Part shown: positions 62,446-64,000 of the stretch, one piece after another
Position numbering within the stretch: the stretch's first letter is position 1
Layout: every line of letters starts with the position of its first letter
From: an uncultured Bacteroides sp.
GTDB taxonomy: Bacteria > Bacteroidota > Bacteroidia > Bacteroidales > Bacteroidaceae
Assembly: GCA_944321495.1 (NCBI GenBank)
Contig: CALULP010000024.1
Location: 1-64,000 of the forward strand
Length of the DNA: 64,000 nt
Reading direction: 5' to 3'
The notes under the pieces: generated by a model
Seen by the model: only the letters and a program-made list of their open reading frames with translations
Databases searched by the model: none
Told to the model about the DNA's origin: nothing
Translations under genes and position numbers: made by a program

Positions 62446-63327
62446 TCAATCCAACTGATAACCGAAATTCTTCAACTCCTTGTCTGAGTTACGCCAGTCC
62501 TTATCCACCTTGACAAAAGTTTCCAGGAAAATGGCCTTCCCGAAGAACCGTTCCAAATCATGACGGGCCTCAGTAGCGACTTTCTTCAAAGCCCTTCCCT
62601 GCTTACCAATAATAATGCCTTTTTGGGACTCGCGCTCCACATAAATCACCGCGTTGATATGGATGCTTTTCGCCGTTTCCTTAAACTGGTCTACCACCAC
62701 TTCCACCGAATAAGGGATTTCCTTATCGTAATATAAGAGGATTTTTTCGCGGATGATTTCCGTTACAAAAAAGCGCGCAGGCTTGTCCGTCCATTGGTCC
62801 TTATCGAAATAAGGAGGCGAATCGGGCAGCAAGGCTTTCACGCGTTTCATCACATAGTCTATATTGAATTTGTTGGAAGCCGAAATAGGAATGATTTCTG
62901 CTTTAGGCAACAATTTACTCCAAGTCTCAACCAAAGACGCCAGTTTCTCCTGCTCAGTCAAATCTATCTTGTTAATCAGCACAAGCACCGGAACATTCAA
63001 CTGCTCCACTTTTTCCATAAAATCGCCATGCTTGTCGGGAGTTTCCACCACATCGGTCACATACAACAACACATCAGCATCCGCCAAAGCAGAGGTGGAG
63101 AAGTTCAGCATGGATTCCTGCAATTTATAATTGGGCTTCAACACGCCGGGGGTATCGGAAAACACGATTTGCATGTCATCCGTATTATAAATGCCCATGA
63201 TGCGGTGGCGGGTGGTCTGCGCTTTAAACGTCGCAATAGAAATGCGCTCGCCTACCAAGGCATTCATCAGCGTAGATTTGCCTACATTGGGGTTTCCCAC
63301 GATATTTACAAAACCAGCCTTATGCAT
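62446..63327 (-). CDS. era: GTPase Era
   Basis: Start at 63327 ([19 protein letters not shown]) gives 293 residues; 63336 is an alternative three codons earlier. G domain: [19 protein letters not shown]-terminal KH domain: [17 protein letters not shown]. Era assists 30S assembly by binding the 16S rRNA 3' end. Operon era-der, separated from fabH by a terminator. Confidence 0.97.
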   Translation of the reverse strand: MHKAGFVNIVGNPNVGKSTLMNALVGERISIATFKAQTTRHRIMGIYNTDDMQIVFSDTPGVLKPNYKLQESMLNFSTSALADADVLLYVTDVVETPDKHGDFMEKVEQLNVPVLVLINKIDLTEQEKLASLVETWSKLLPKAEIIPISASNKFNIDYVMKRVKALLPDSPPYFDKDQWTDKPARFFVTEIIREKILLYYDKEIPYSVEVVVDQFKETAKSIHINAVIYVERESQKGIIIGKQGRALKKVATEARHDLERFFGKAIFLETFVKVDKDWRNSDKELKNFGYQLD

Positions 63328-63354
63328 AATATACAAAGTTGTTACTGTGTTATG

Positions 63355-63392
63355 ACAAAAAAACGCATCGAATTGAAATAGGATGCGTTTTA
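63355..63392 (-). terminator. Terminator of fabH
   Basis: Minus-strand stem AAAACGCATC with GATGCGTTTT followed by TTT-rich sequence. It separates fabH from era, about 30 bases before the era start. Confidence 0.8.
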
Positions 63393-63424
63393 TCTGGATT
63401 AGTACGAGTTATTCTCAACAGAAA

Positions 63425-64000
63425 TCACTGTTTCTTCCCGTCATATCCCCACTTCACATATACGGCACCCCAAGTGAAACCGGCGCCAAATGCAGTGAAG
63501 ATAATATTGTCGCCTTTCTTCAGTTTGTCTTCAAAATCCCAAATACAAAGCGGAAGCGTGCCGGCACTGGTGTTGCCATAATGCTCAATGTCAATCATCA
63601 TCTTTTCGTGAGGAAGCTCCAAGCGGTGGGCTACTGCATCAATAATGCGAAGATTGGCCTGATGAGGCACAACCCAGTCGATTGTATCCTTGGTCAGCCC
63701 GTTCCTGGCTGCTATTTCCGCACTGACATCCGACATGTTGGACACTGCATATTTAAATACCGTACGTCCTTCCTGGTAGATGTAATGCATGTGGTTATCA
63801 ATCGTGAAATAAGAAGGGGGGCATACCGAACCACCGGCTTTCATGTGCAGGAAAGGCAAGCCTTTTCCGTCGGTTCTCAAAATTGCATCCATAATGCCAT
63901 AATCTTCCGTGGTAGGTTCCACCATAAAGGCAGCAGCACCATCACCGAAAATAGGGCATGTGGCGCGGTCGGTATAATCTACCATGGACGACATCTTATC
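63425..64000 (-). CDS. fabH: 3-oxoacyl-ACP synthase III (partial, start outside window)
   Basis: The last 191 or so codons of FabH are visible. The enzyme starts fatty acid synthesis by condensing acetyl-CoA or a branched acyl-CoA with malonyl-ACP. Catalytic His is in [10 protein letters not shown], and Asn in [24 protein letters not shown] also matches. The catalytic Cys lies in the missing N-terminal part. Confidence 0.95.
   Translation of the reverse strand, partial: DKMSSMVDYTDRATCPIFGDGAAAFMVEPTTEDYGIMDAILRTDGKGLPFLHMKAGGSVCPPSYFTIDNHMHYIYQEGRTVFKYAVSNMSDVSAEIAARNGLTKDTIDWVVPHQANLRIIDAVAHRLELPHEKMMIDIEHYGNTSAGTLPLCIWDFEDKLKKGDNIIFTAFGAGFTWGAVYVKWGYDGKKQ

Overview
This window is a piece of a Bacteroidales chromosome, most likely Bacteroidaceae. 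The promoters fit the Bacteroides -33/-7 consensus (TTTG, TAnnTTTG; here often TATCTTTG). The arginine genes encode the N-succinyl-ornithine version of the pathway, and there are NVEALA/BF3164-type lipoproteins and GH3-serine hydrolase fusions. The core genes are GC-rich with G/C-ending codons. Three AT-rich patches (1-7470, 15133-15760 and about 36170-38340) stand out as accessory DNA.

Bases 1-7470 are the right end of a genomic island. It carries a partial Eco57I-type methyltransferase (+), then a tight minus-strand operon of a DNA methyltransferase, a kinase with two GHKL ATPase domains and a receiver-domain protein with a six-cysteine cluster, then an AbiGi-like gene. It ends in a 19-base copy of the 3' end of a tRNA-Phe-like gene, followed by a terminator. 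This is how an element integrated into a tRNA gene looks at the side where only the tRNA tail remains. The methylase-kinase-receiver trio is the best candidate here for an undescribed defence or signalling system.

Bases 7471-26000 hold tRNA-Ser, an outer-membrane barrel, N-succinylornithine carbamoyltransferase, an esterase, folP-cdaA, an acyl-CoA synthetase with its XRE-cupin regulator, proC, a frameshifted GLUG-repeat lipoprotein, a structured RNA candidate, the operon argR-GNAT-argG-pspC-argC-argD, tRNA-Pro, tRNA-Phe and malate dehydrogenase.

Bases 26000-46500 hold a CvfB-like S1 protein, a five-gene MacB-type efflux operon, glucokinase, a GntR-slipin pair with its operator, an AT-rich NVEALA lipoprotein insertion flanked by two truncated genes, MlaE/MlaF opposite LptB, two acyltransferase-3 genes (one frameshifted), an AraC regulator and trigger factor.

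Bases 46500-64000 hold MarC, a HAD phosphatase, a coiled-coil Cbp1-like lipoprotein, rsmI, envelope proteins, a tandem pair of GH3-serine hydrolase fusions, a 5'-nucleotidase split into two genes, rplS, der, era and the end of fabH.

A striking background feature is a set of seven intergenic tandem arrays whose periods (11, 21, 22 or 23 bases) are close to one or two helical turns. Two share a GATAATTATC core; the other five have unrelated sequences.
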